Below, piece by piece: positions 8,015 through 15,361 of a stretch of DNA of 20,715 nt. How positions within the stretch are numbered: position 1 is the first letter of the stretch; every line of letters starts with the position of its first letter. The stretch spans positions 1 to 20,715 of the forward strand of contig UQVN01000024.1 in NCBI GenBank assembly GCA_900544525.1, written 5' to 3'. Position numbers and translations under genes: made by a program. The notes beneath the pieces are model-generated. The model saw nothing but the letters and a program-made list of their open reading frames with translations. It did not search any database and had not been told where the DNA came from. The stretch comes from an uncultured Eubacteriales bacterium (GTDB lineage: Bacteria > Bacillota > Clostridia > Lachnospirales > Lachnospiraceae).

Positions 8015-9406
8015 ATGAAGTTTGCTGTATTTCTTTCCTTTTTTTCTTTGATGATGGTGCTAATCTTTACTTTTGGAAAAGGTTTGGAGAATGCCTACTA
8101 TAAAAAATCCATAGAACAGAAAATAAATCAAGTGCAGTTACAATGTAATATGCTTGCAAACCAAGTGTATAATTTAAATTTTCTAATTCAAGATTCTTCT
8201 AGTACACTAGATGTGGAGGTTGATCAGCTGGCCAGTGTGCTAGAGGGGAGAATTATGATTCTTGATAAAAATTTTCGGATTATTAAAGATACGTATGGAT
8301 TTGATCAAAATAAATATTTTATTTCAGAAGATATGATTCGGATGATGCGTGGAGATACTTTAAAGTCTTATGAGACAAAAAAGGGATATGCCGAAGTGAT
8401 GGTTCCTATTTTTGATGAAAGCGGAAAGGACTGTCAAGGAATTGTAATGGCATTTATATCGACAGAAGACATTGCGATGACTCAGTTAGCCATTCGCGAG
8501 AAAAGTCAGACATTGTATGTGATATTTGCAATTTTGGCAGTGAGCATTGCATGGGGACTTTCTTCTCTTTTGACGAAACCATTTAAAGTGTTTAATGAGG
8601 CCATTCGTCATATGGCAGATGGACATTTAGATGAAAAAATTCCAGTGGAAGGTTATGTTGAAATGCAAACGATGGCTTCGGTTATCAATGATATTACAGC
8701 AAAAATTCAAGCAGTGGAAGATTCTAGACAGGAATTTGTATCAAACGTATCCCATGAATTAAAGACACCGATCACTTCTATGAAAGTACTTGCGGATTCT
8801 TTGCTTTCTCAAGAAGGAGTTCCAGCGGAATTATATCGAGAGTTTCTAGTGGATATTGCAGCGGAAATTGAGCGAGAAAATAAGATCATTAACGATCTAT
8901 TAGCTCTTGTAAAAATGGATAAAAAGGCTTCTGCTTTAAATATTACAACAGTTGATATTAATGAGCTTTTAGAAATGCTTTTGAAACGATTACGACCTCT
9001 TGCAGCAAAGAGAAATATAGAGATTGTATTTGAAAGTTTTCGTCCAGTATCAGCAGAAATTGATGAAGTGAAGTTCTCTTTGGCATTCTCTAACTTAGTG
9101 GAAAATGCAATTAAATATAATGTGGATAATGGTTGGATTCGCGTATCTTTAAATGCGGATCATAAGTTTTTTTATGTTAAGATTGCAGATTCCGGCGTGG
9201 GAATACCAGAAGATTGCCAAGATCAAATTTTTGAACGTTTCTATCGGGTGGATAAAGCCCGTTCAAGAGAAACTGGCGGAACAGGGCTTGGTCTTTCTAT
9301 TACACGAAATGCTATTTTAATGCACAAAGGTGCCATAAAACTTTATAGCAAGGAAGGGGAAGGTACGACTTTTACAATTCGAATTCCTCTCAATTATGTG
9401 GTGTAG
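8015..9406 (+). CDS. Membrane sensor histidine kinase
   Basis: A 463-residue kinase partnered with the regulator just upstream. It has a first membrane helix (about 4-22), an extracellular sensor of about 145 residues with a PAS/Cache-like stretch (GRIMILDKNFRII), a second helix (about 166-186) and a HAMP linker. The phosphoacceptor is H247 in NVSHELKTP. The catalytic domain has the N box NLVENAIKYN (360-369), the G1 box DSGVGIP (392-398), FERFYRVDKAR and the G2 box GGTGLGLSI. All catalytic residues are present. The start is uncertain: no clear ribosome binding site precedes the ATG at 8015, and the frame is open back to 7970 without another ATG, GTG or TTG. Translation may depend on coupling to the regulator gene, 19 nt upstream. 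Confidence 0.92.
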   Translation: MKFAVFLSFFSLMMVLIFTFGKGLENAYYKKSIEQKINQVQLQCNMLANQVYNLNFLIQDSSSTLDVEVDQLASVLEGRIMILDKNFRIIKDTYGFDQNKYFISEDMIRMMRGDTLKSYETKKGYAEVMVPIFDESGKDCQGIVMAFISTEDIAMTQLAIREKSQTLYVIFAILAVSIAWGLSSLLTKPFKVFNEAIRHMADGHLDEKIPVEGYVEMQTMASVINDITAKIQAVEDSRQEFVSNVSHELKTPITSMKVLADSLLSQEGVPAELYREFLVDIAAEIERENKIINDLLALVKMDKKASALNITTVDINELLEMLLKRLRPLAAKRNIEIVFESFRPVSAEIDEVKFSLAFSNLVENAIKYNVDNGWIRVSLNADHKFFYVKIADSGVGIPEDCQDQIFERFYRVDKARSRETGGTGLGLSITRNAILMHKGAIKLYSKEGEGTTFTIRIPLNYVV

Positions 9407-9421
9407 AAAGGAGCTAAAAAT

Positions 9422-10369
9422 TTGAAACGAAAACAAGTAATAAAATATATATTGCTCGCTCTTATTATTGTGACTAGCTTCGTTGGCTGTAGTCAAGAAG
9501 GTGAGTCTTATCAAGCAGGAGATGAAGAAAAAGGAGTTACCCTTTATTATTTAAATCCAGAAGGAACAAAGCTGTTAGAATATTGGTTTGAATATGAGGA
9601 AATTCCAAAGGATACAGAAGAGGCCGTAGAAGTTATTATTGAGCAGTTAAAACAGTCACCAGATCTTTCAAAATATAAAGCTGTTATTACAGAAAATATG
9701 GGCTTTCATAAAGTGAAAATTGAAGATAGCTATGTTTCTTTAGATTTTAATACTGGTTATGGAAAACTAGATATGGCCACAGAGGTACTTTGTCGAGGGG
9801 CAATTGTTAAGAGTATTACACAGCTATCAAAAGTAAATAATGTGGAAATCACAATGAATGGACAGCCAATTACGGATCGGGATGGAAAAGTGATCGGCAT
9901 TATGAATAGTGAAAGTTTTATTATGGATGCAAACGATCTGAGTAGTTATGGAACTTATGGAGAAGTTAATATTTATTTTGCGGATACAAAGGGTGAAAAA
10001 TTAGTAAAATATCAAACCCAATTGGACACAGGTAACAATGTTTCAATGGAACAAAAAGTAATTGGGAGTTTGATAAAAGGTCCAGATTCTGAGGGATATA
10101 AAGCGACGATTCCAGAAGGGACAAAGGTAATTAAAACGTCTGTAAAAGATGGTATTTGCTATGTGGATCTCAATCGAAAGTTTTTAGAGGGAGTAGCAGA
10201 TGTTAGCGATGAAGTTACCATTTATTCTATTGTAAATTCTCTTGTAGAGTTGCCAAATATCAATAAAGTGCAATTCACAATTGAAGGAGAGCGTGTTGCA
10301 AAATATCGAGAAACAATAGCATTTGATGGAATATTTGAGAGAAATCTTGAATTAATAAAAGGAGAATAA
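9422..10369 (+). CDS. Lipoprotein with two GerMN domains
   Basis: A 315-residue predicted lipoprotein: the signal peptide ends in SFVGC, with C23 lipidated. Two related GerMN units follow, at about 35-165 (VTLYYLNPEG ... VEITMNGQPI) and about 180-305 (VNIYFADTKG ... VQFTIEGERV). GerMN domains occur in B. subtilis GerM and in actinobacterial LpqB, both extracytoplasmic. The start is a UUG at 9422, set 8 nt after AAAGGAG (9407-9413), and that site overlaps the kinase stop, so the two are tightly coupled. By analogy with LpqB behind MtrA-MtrB it may modulate the kinase on the outer face of the membrane. That function is inference. No enzyme motif is visible. Confidence 0.87.
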   Translation: MKRKQVIKYILLALIIVTSFVGCSQEGESYQAGDEEKGVTLYYLNPEGTKLLEYWFEYEEIPKDTEEAVEVIIEQLKQSPDLSKYKAVITENMGFHKVKIEDSYVSLDFNTGYGKLDMATEVLCRGAIVKSITQLSKVNNVEITMNGQPITDRDGKVIGIMNSESFIMDANDLSSYGTYGEVNIYFADTKGEKLVKYQTQLDTGNNVSMEQKVIGSLIKGPDSEGYKATIPEGTKVIKTSVKDGICYVDLNRKFLEGVADVSDEVTIYSIVNSLVELPNINKVQFTIEGERVAKYRETIAFDGIFERNLELIKGE

Positions 10370-10372
10370 TTA

Positions 10373-12745
10373 TTGAAAAGACCATTTTTTTTGGCAGTTA
10401 TGGCACTTGTACTTGGAGAGGTATGTGGGCGATACACAAAAAAGGAAGTGGCTTTTTGTTGGAATATTTTCTTTGTTTTTGTTGTTATGATTCTTACTTT
10501 TCAAGGGATTTTATGGATTCGTTGGAAGACAAAAGAAAAAAAACAAACGAAAAAGAGAGTTCAAAAAAGAAAAAGACAGTGTCGCTTGCTGTCTTTTTCT
10601 TTTTTTGTACTTTTTTTCTGTAGTGGATGTTGTCATAATCTTTTCTTTCAGAAAATAATGATTGTTCCTGATGGGATGGAAGACGGGATAGAAGTTACTA
10701 TGATCGGACAAGTGATCGAAAAAGAAAGAGTAGACGAAGGTTTTCATTATCGATTAAAAAATCCATCGGTTTTATTTCGAAAAGAAGGAAAAGAGACAAA
10801 GGAAATTCATACATTGACAGGAGATGTAAAACTATATGGAATAAAAAAAGAGGTCGTTTTAAAGCAGAAAGTTATAGTAAAGGGGAAACTAAAACAATTA
10901 GAGTCAGCCAGCAATCCAGGACAGTTTAATCAAAAGCAATATTATTTATCAAAGGGGATTGTTTGTAGTGTGACAAAGGGAGTAATAGAGAAACAATGGG
11001 GGAGAGGAAGTGTCTTATTCGAGAGTATTTGGAAATTTCGAGAAAGACTAAATACGGTATATGAAGAAAGTATGGAGAAAAGACAAGCAGGGGTTTTAAT
11101 GGCAATGATTACAGGAGAGAAAGGAAGTCTTGATGAAGAAGTAAAGAAAATGTACCAAGAGCAAGGAATTGCTCATATATTAGCGATTTCAGGGCTTCAT
11201 GTAGCGTTTGTTGGTCGAGGGATTTTTAGACAGCTAAGAAAAAGAGGAATTGGCTATATTCTTTCTGGAGGAGGGGCTATGGTCTTGCTAATTGGTTATT
11301 GTATTATGGTAGGAAAAAGTGCTTCTGTTTTTCGGGCCTGTGTTATGCTTTTGTTATTACTGACTGGAGAAATGATAGGAAGAAGTTACGATATGTTAAC
11401 AGCTATGGCACTTTCGGCTCTTTTTCTCGTATTGGAAAATCCCTATTGCTTAAATGATGCAGGGTTTTTATTGTCTTATGGAGCGATTATTGGTATTGGA
11501 ATTTATGCACCTTTGTTAAAAGAATGTTTTAAGAAAGGAGAAGGGGGGGCTTCTTTAAAAGAAAGTGTGATTGTCAGTGGAGCGGTTCAGCTTGTGACAC
11601 TACCAGTTTTATTGCACACATTTTTTGGATATTCTCCTTATAGCATTCTTTTGAATCTTTTTATTATACCGATGATGGGAGTTTTATTGCCCATCGGAAT
11701 TTTTGGTGGGCTTGTTGGTCTTTTTTCTCTGTTATGGGCAAAAATATTGTTAGTGCCAGCTTGTTTGATTTTACAGTTTTATGAGTTGGCTTGTAAGGGA
11801 ATGGAGAGAATACCAAGTTCTTTTGTTATCACAGGAGAAGTTGGTTTTCAGTTTTATATTCCTTATTTCATTATGATGACAGTTGGATTTCTTCTCTTAA
11901 AACGAAAAAAGAAAAAGCAATGGGTTTGCTTATTGGTCGTTAGCATTAGTATTTGTCTTTGGGAACCCAAAGGGAATCTTTTTATTATTTGTGCAGATGT
12001 AGGACAAGGCGATGGGATTTTATTTCAAATGCCAACGAGGAGATATTATCTATTAGATGGAGGTAGTAGTAGTATACAAGATGTTGGAAAATATCGTTTG
12101 TTACCACTATTACATTATTATGGAGTGACTACGTTAGAAGAGGCGATTGTCACTCATCTTGATGCGGATCATTATAATGGAATGGAACAATTATTTGGAG
12201 AAGTAAAAATAGAAAAGCTATTTTTGCCAAAGTTATTAGAAAAAGAAGAAGCCTATGAAGCATTAGAAAAAAAGGCTAAGTCATACGGAACAAAAATTTA
12301 TTATATGGCAAAAGGAGATGAGATAAGAGAAGGAGAGGTGGAATTCCAATGGATTTCACCAGATCGGATCGAACAAGAAGAGGATAAAAATGATAATTCT
12401 CAAGTTTTTTATCTTTCTTATAAACAGTTTAGCGCTCTTTTTACAGGAGATATGGGAAAGGAAAGAGAAGAAAAATTGTTGGAGGATATCAGACATTGTA
12501 CCTTATTAAAAGTAGGACATCATGGCTCAAAAAATTCATCCATAGAACCGTTTATTCAGAAAATAAATCCAGATTATGCGGTATTTTCCTATGGAAAAAA
12601 GAATCGATATGGGCATCCAAACAATGAAGTGGTAGAGAGATTACAACGATATGGAGCAACAATTTATAAAACAGGAGAGGATGGAGCTATTTTCTTTCAA
12701 ACCGATGGAAAGACGTTGCGAATTAAAAAATATTTAAATTCATGA
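10373..12745 (+). CDS. comEC: ComEC/Rec2 DNA uptake channel
   Basis: ComEC is the inner-membrane channel that brings single-stranded DNA into the cell during transformation. The 790-residue protein has two N-terminal membrane helices, an extracellular OB-like domain (about 100-205), and a polytopic competence domain with the signature HILAISGLHVAF (268-279). The C-terminal metallo-beta-lactamase domain (about 536-790) carries ADVGQGD, THLDADHYNG (594-603), TGD (691-693), KVGHHGSKNS (713-722) and YGHPN (746-750), a full set of metal-site motifs. The start is a UUG at 10373, 8 nt after AAAAGGAG; that site overlaps the end of the GerMN gene. Length is in the family range. The coding sequence contains a terminator-like hairpin near codons 64-78. 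Confidence 0.94.
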   Translation: MKRPFFLAVMALVLGEVCGRYTKKEVAFCWNIFFVFVVMILTFQGILWIRWKTKEKKQTKKRVQKRKRQCRLLSFSFFVLFFCSGCCHNLFFQKIMIVPDGMEDGIEVTMIGQVIEKERVDEGFHYRLKNPSVLFRKEGKETKEIHTLTGDVKLYGIKKEVVLKQKVIVKGKLKQLESASNPGQFNQKQYYLSKGIVCSVTKGVIEKQWGRGSVLFESIWKFRERLNTVYEESMEKRQAGVLMAMITGEKGSLDEEVKKMYQEQGIAHILAISGLHVAFVGRGIFRQLRKRGIGYILSGGGAMVLLIGYCIMVGKSASVFRACVMLLLLLTGEMIGRSYDMLTAMALSALFLVLENPYCLNDAGFLLSYGAIIGIGIYAPLLKECFKKGEGGASLKESVIVSGAVQLVTLPVLLHTFFGYSPYSILLNLFIIPMMGVLLPIGIFGGLVGLFSLLWAKILLVPACLILQFYELACKGMERIPSSFVITGEVGFQFYIPYFIMMTVGFLLLKRKKKKQWVCLLVVSISICLWEPKGNLFIICADVGQGDGILFQMPTRRYYLLDGGSSSIQDVGKYRLLPLLHYYGVTTLEEAIVTHLDADHYNGMEQLFGEVKIEKLFLPKLLEKEEAYEALEKKAKSYGTKIYYMAKGDEIREGEVEFQWISPDRIEQEEDKNDNSQVFYLSYKQFSALFTGDMGKEREEKLLEDIRHCTLLKVGHHGSKNSSIEPFIQKINPDYAVFSYGKKNRYGHPNNEVVERLQRYGATIYKTGEDGAIFFQTDGKTLRIKKYLNS
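10563..10606 (+). terminator. Terminator-like hairpin inside comEC
   Basis: AAAAAAGAAAAAGACAG (10563-10579) is perfectly complementary to CTGTCTTTTTCTTTTTT (10589-10605): 17 bp with a 9-nt loop, running into a T tract. It has the form of an intrinsic terminator but lies inside comEC at codons 64-78, in the sense direction. Actively translating ribosomes would normally prevent it from folding. It may act as a polarity or attenuation point, or it may be a by-product of Lys/Arg codons facing Phe/Ser/Leu codons at a membrane boundary. Confidence 0.5.
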
Positions 12746-12797
12746 AAAATTGATAGACTGTGTCTTTTAGAGTTTCTCCTATAAACTGCCCGCAAAC

Positions 12798-12826
12798 GTG
12801 AGAAACTTGTAAAACACGTTTCTCAC
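12798..12826. terminator. Hairpin between convergent comEC and holA
   Basis: GTGAGAAAC (12798-12806) and GTTTCTCAC (12818-12826) form a perfect 9-bp stem; three further pairs can form inside the 11-nt loop. There is no clear T run on either side, so it is an atypical terminator, if it is one. It is the only strong stem between the convergent genes. A second GTTTCTC copy at 12772-12778 could pair with the same left arm instead. Confidence 0.4.
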
Positions 12827-12869
12827 ATTCGTACAAAAGTAACGAGCCAAGCAGTATTTATTCTCCATT

Positions 12870-13862
12870 TCAAGTTGCGGTAGTGCGGGTAGAAAATTTG
12901 ATAATAAGAAGTTCCACTGCAATATGATCCACTAATTTTCCAGTTTTTACATCTTCTTCATAAGTGGCACATAAGTGTAAAATTTCTTCTAATTGAGAGC
13001 GATTATAAGATTTTCCTTGCTGAATATATTTTCTTACAACAAAAGAAGGAATTCCAACTTGTTTTGCGATCTCTGCGTTTGGAATGGAATGGTTATCCAT
13101 TTCTTGTACTTGTAAAATTAAGTTAAACTGGCGTACAAGAAGGGATAAAATTCGCATTGGTGGTTCTTTTAAGGCGAGGAGATCATAATAATAGTCGATA
13201 GCGATTTTTTGCTCTCCTTTTACAATGGCTTCTAACATATCAAAAATCTTACTTGTTGTAATTTGCGTTGTTACTTCTTCTACGTCTTCTTTTGTGATCT
13301 CTTCTCGACCTAGCGTATAAGCACATAGTTTATCCAACTCGTTTTTTATATGAACCATATCGGTTCCCGTTCGCTCGAGAAAAAAACGAAGAACAGGTTC
13401 TTTGATCTTTTTTTGTTCCTGTTTTAAAAGAGAGGCGATCCATAAGACAAGAGATTTTTCGTCAGGGGTGCTCATATTGGCAATGTATCCATGTTTTTGT
13501 ACCGCTTTATAAAGCCTTGAGCGTTTATCCACTTCGCTTTCTACAAATACCATACAAGTAGTATCAGGGAGCTGTTCCATAAGGGCTACTAATTCGTCAG
13601 GAGAAGATTTGAAAAAACCAGTATCTTCCAAAAGAATCAATCGTTTTTCTTGAAAAAAGGGAAGTGTTTGAGCAAGATCGATTACTTCAGAAATATTAAT
13701 TTTCTTTCCCTCATAATAGCTATAATTCATTGTATCATCAGGAGAGGAAAGGGCATTTTTTAGTTTGTTTTTTGCTTGATTGCATAAATAAGTCTCATCG
13801 CCGAAAATTAAATAAACCGTTTGAAATGTATGGGATTTAATATGTTCATTGATTGTTTGCAT
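12870..13862 (-). CDS. holA: DNA polymerase III delta subunit
   Basis: HolA (delta) opens the sliding clamp as part of the clamp loader in the replisome. The 330-residue protein has the YLIFGDETYL motif (17-26), where most members have a similar FxGxExYL start, and the SKIFDMLEAI stretch (204-213) typical of the middle domain. Its C-terminal collar region (about 215-325) matches the family in length and helical character. I chose the ATG at 13862 because AAGGAG lies 6 nt upstream of it. The longer frame to 13901 would have no ribosome site and would run into the rpsT terminator. It follows rpsT on the same strand. No separate promoter was seen, so it may depend on read-through. Confidence 0.92.
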   Translation of the reverse strand: MQTINEHIKSHTFQTVYLIFGDETYLCNQAKNKLKNALSSPDDTMNYSYYEGKKINISEVIDLAQTLPFFQEKRLILLEDTGFFKSSPDELVALMEQLPDTTCMVFVESEVDKRSRLYKAVQKHGYIANMSTPDEKSLVLWIASLLKQEQKKIKEPVLRFFLERTGTDMVHIKNELDKLCAYTLGREEITKEDVEEVTTQITTSKIFDMLEAIVKGEQKIAIDYYYDLLALKEPPMRILSLLVRQFNLILQVQEMDNHSIPNAEIAKQVGIPSFVVRKYIQQGKSYNRSQLEEILHLCATYEEDVKTGKLVDHIAVELLIIKFSTRTTAT

Positions 13863-13890
13863 AAAAGACTCCTTTTTTATAACGAAGTTT

Positions 13891-13924
13891 AAAAAAAGCA
13901 CTCGGTGGGTTAATCCGAGTGCTT
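13891..13924 (-). terminator. Intrinsic terminator between rpsT and holA
   Basis: Read on the minus strand, AAGCACTCGG and CCGAGTGCTT form a perfect 10-bp stem (arms at 13915-13924 and 13896-13905) with a 9-nt loop, followed by a T run. It ends only 28 nt before the holA start codon, so it should reduce or gate transcription into holA. Confidence 0.85.
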
Positions 13925-13959
13925 ACATGACGGTTGTATATAAAAAGTTTAAGAATAGA

Positions 13960-14223
13960 TTAGTTCATTGTGTTAACAGCTTTTGTTAATCTAGAGATTT
14001 TTCTAGAAGCTGTATTTTTGTGGAAAATTCCTTTAGATGTAGCTTTGCTGATTTCAGAAATAGCTACTGTTAAAGCAGCTTTAGCAGCTTCTTTATCTCC
14101 AGCTGTGATAGCTGTTTCCACTTTTTTAACTAAAGTTTTGATTTTAGTTTTGATCATTTTGTTTCTTAAAGTTTTCTTTTCGATTACTAAAATTCTTTTC
14201 TTTGCAGATTTAATGTTTGCCAT
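13960..14223 (-). CDS. rpsT: Small ribosomal subunit protein bS20
   Basis: bS20 binds 16S rRNA in the body of the 30S subunit. The 87-residue, lysine-rich, helical protein has the typical N-terminus MANIKSAKKRI and the C-terminal stretch GIFHKNTASRKISRL. Length is normal. The start is preceded by GGAGG (14234-14238, minus strand). It is read from the consensus promoter at 14329-14357 through a leader of about 98 nt, and is followed by an intrinsic terminator. The rpsT-holA neighbourhood is conserved in Firmicutes. Confidence 0.97.
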   Translation of the reverse strand: MANIKSAKKRILVIEKKTLRNKMIKTKIKTLVKKVETAITAGDKEAAKAALTVAISEISKATSKGIFHKNTASRKISRLTKAVNTMN

Positions 14224-14276
14224 GTTCTCTATTCCTCCAAAAATTAAATGGTATTAGTTTATTAAAATAGTTCGAA

Positions 14277-14319
14277 ATGTTTTCTTTATAAGAGACACGA
14301 TAAATTACATCGAAAACAT
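14277..14319 (-). promoter_or_regulatory. Inverted repeat in the rpsT leader
   Basis: ATGTTTTC (14277-14284) and GAAAACAT (14312-14319) form a perfect 8-bp stem within the predicted untranslated leader of rpsT. A shorter pair, CGAT (14298-14301) and ATCG (14309-14312), lies inside and overlaps it by one base, so the two would compete only weakly. Its position between promoter and ribosome site would suit control by the product or another factor. No known leader family was recognised. Confidence 0.35.
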
Positions 14320-14328
14320 ACTTTTTCT

Positions 14329-14357
14329 ATTATATAGAGGAAAAATTGGCTTGTCAA
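14329..14357 (-). promoter_or_regulatory. Consensus sigma-A promoter of rpsT
   Basis: On the minus strand, a perfect -35 box TTGACA (14357-14352) and a perfect -10 box TATAAT (14334-14329) are separated by 17 bp. This suits strong growth-linked expression of a ribosomal protein gene. Confidence 0.88.
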
Positions 14358-14364
14358 TAGGAAA

Positions 14365-14379
14365 GTCAATAAAATTGAC
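14365..14379. promoter_or_regulatory. GTCAAT palindrome upstream of the rpsT promoter
   Basis: GTCAAT (14365-14370) and ATTGAC (14374-14379) form a perfect dyad around AAA. A third GTCAAT copy (14353-14358) covers the rpsT -35 box, 12 bp away. The cluster lies between divergent rpsT and gpr and could be an operator, or just a duplicated -35 region. Confidence 0.3.
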
Positions 14380-14449
14380 ATAATTTTACGGAAAGTTTGG
14401 AATACTAAAGAGAGAAAAAAGGAATGAAAATGTAAGAAAGGAAGGAATT

Positions 14450-15361
14450 ATGAAAGTAGAGAGCAGAACAGATTTAGCCGTAGAATTGCAAGAAGAATAT
14501 TCCGAGTTTGAAGGAATTCGAATGGAGAAAAGAGAAAAAAAGGAAAATGGAATTCGAGAGACAACGATTTTTATTGATACAAAAGAAGCTAGCGAGAAAA
14601 TGGGAAAGGCCATAGGAGCGTATATTACATTAGAAAGTCCTCATTTTTTAGAAGAAGATGAGTCTTATTTTACAGAGATGAGTCAATGTTTACATGAAGT
14701 ACTCGATCGCCTCATTCAAAAAGAAGAAAAAGTGTTAGTCGTTGGACTTGGAAATAAAGAAGTGACACCGGATGCGTTAGGACCTCTTGTTGTAGAAAAT
14801 TTATTTATTACAAGACATTTAAAAAAAGCATCCCTATTGCAAATGGCGTGTGAAAAAGAAGTGAGTGCTATTGTTCCAGGAGTTATGGCTCAGACAGGAA
14901 TGGAAACACAAGAGATTATTCGTGGAGTGGTGGAGCAGACAAAGCCTGATGTTGTCATTGCTATCGATGCGTTGGCGGCGAGAAATTCCAATCGGCTTAA
15001 TAAAACGATTCAGATTAGCAATACAGGGATCGCACCAGGATCGGGAGTTGGGAATTATCGACAAGCATTGACGAAAGAGACCATTGGTGTTCCTGTCATT
15101 GCCATCGGTGTTCCAACAGTAATTTCTGTTCCTGCTATTGTCAACGATTCTATGCAAAGAATCTTCCAAATATTAGAACAAGTGAATGGCAACAATGTGC
15201 TTGATACGTTTACGGAGGAAGAGCAATTTGAATTGGCAAAAGAGATCGTAGATGAAGATTTTGTCTCTATGTTTGTAACCCCAAAAAATATTGATGAGGC
15301 GGTGAGAAGAATTAGCTTTACGATTTCAGAAGCCATTAATCAATATACAGACCTTTCGTAA
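14450..15361 (+). CDS. gpr: GPR endopeptidase (spore germination protease)
   Basis: GPR degrades the small acid-soluble proteins that coat spore DNA, releasing amino acids at germination. It is made as a zymogen in the forespore and activates itself later. The 303-residue protein has the N-terminal SRTDLAVE motif (5-12), VLVVGLGNKEVTPDALGP (95-112), MAQTGMETQEI, AIDALAARNSNRLN (171-184) and the glycine-rich NTGIAPGSGVGN. D108 and D173 correspond by spacing to the two aspartates implicated in catalysis in B. megaterium GPR. The propeptide is very short if cleavage is near the RTD site. It is set before spoIIP, as in Bacillus. AGGAAGG precedes the ATG. No convincing sigma-F or sigma-G promoter was seen. 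Confidence 0.94.
   Translation: MKVESRTDLAVELQEEYSEFEGIRMEKREKKENGIRETTIFIDTKEASEKMGKAIGAYITLESPHFLEEDESYFTEMSQCLHEVLDRLIQKEEKVLVVGLGNKEVTPDALGPLVVENLFITRHLKKASLLQMACEKEVSAIVPGVMAQTGMETQEIIRGVVEQTKPDVVIAIDALAARNSNRLNKTIQISNTGIAPGSGVGNYRQALTKETIGVPVIAIGVPTVISVPAIVNDSMQRIFQILEQVNGNNVLDTFTEEEQFELAKEIVDEDFVSMFVTPKNIDEAVRRISFTISEAINQYTDLS

Noticed and set aside
13863..13901. Longer holA start at 13901
   Set aside because: It runs into the rpsT terminator stem and lacks a ribosome site; the ATG at 13862 has AAGGAG in place.
13970..14257. 95-residue plus-strand open frame opposite rpsT
   Set aside because: It is the antisense shadow of the lysine-rich bS20 gene, with a biased hydrophobic translation and no ribosome site.
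14375..14406. Plus-strand sigma-A promoter TTGACA with AATACT before gpr
   Set aside because: The spacer is 20 bp and the -10 box is poor; TTGACA here is better explained as part of the GTCAAT dyad.
14400..14428. Possible sigma-G or sigma-F promoter for gpr (GAATA at 14400-14404)
   Set aside because: The -10 region (AATGAAA) matches neither consensus well and would place the transcript start almost on the ribosome site.
14834..15336. Several open frames of 68-111 residues overlapping gpr on both strands
   Set aside because: They lie inside a well-matched gpr gene, have no family resemblance and no ribosome sites.
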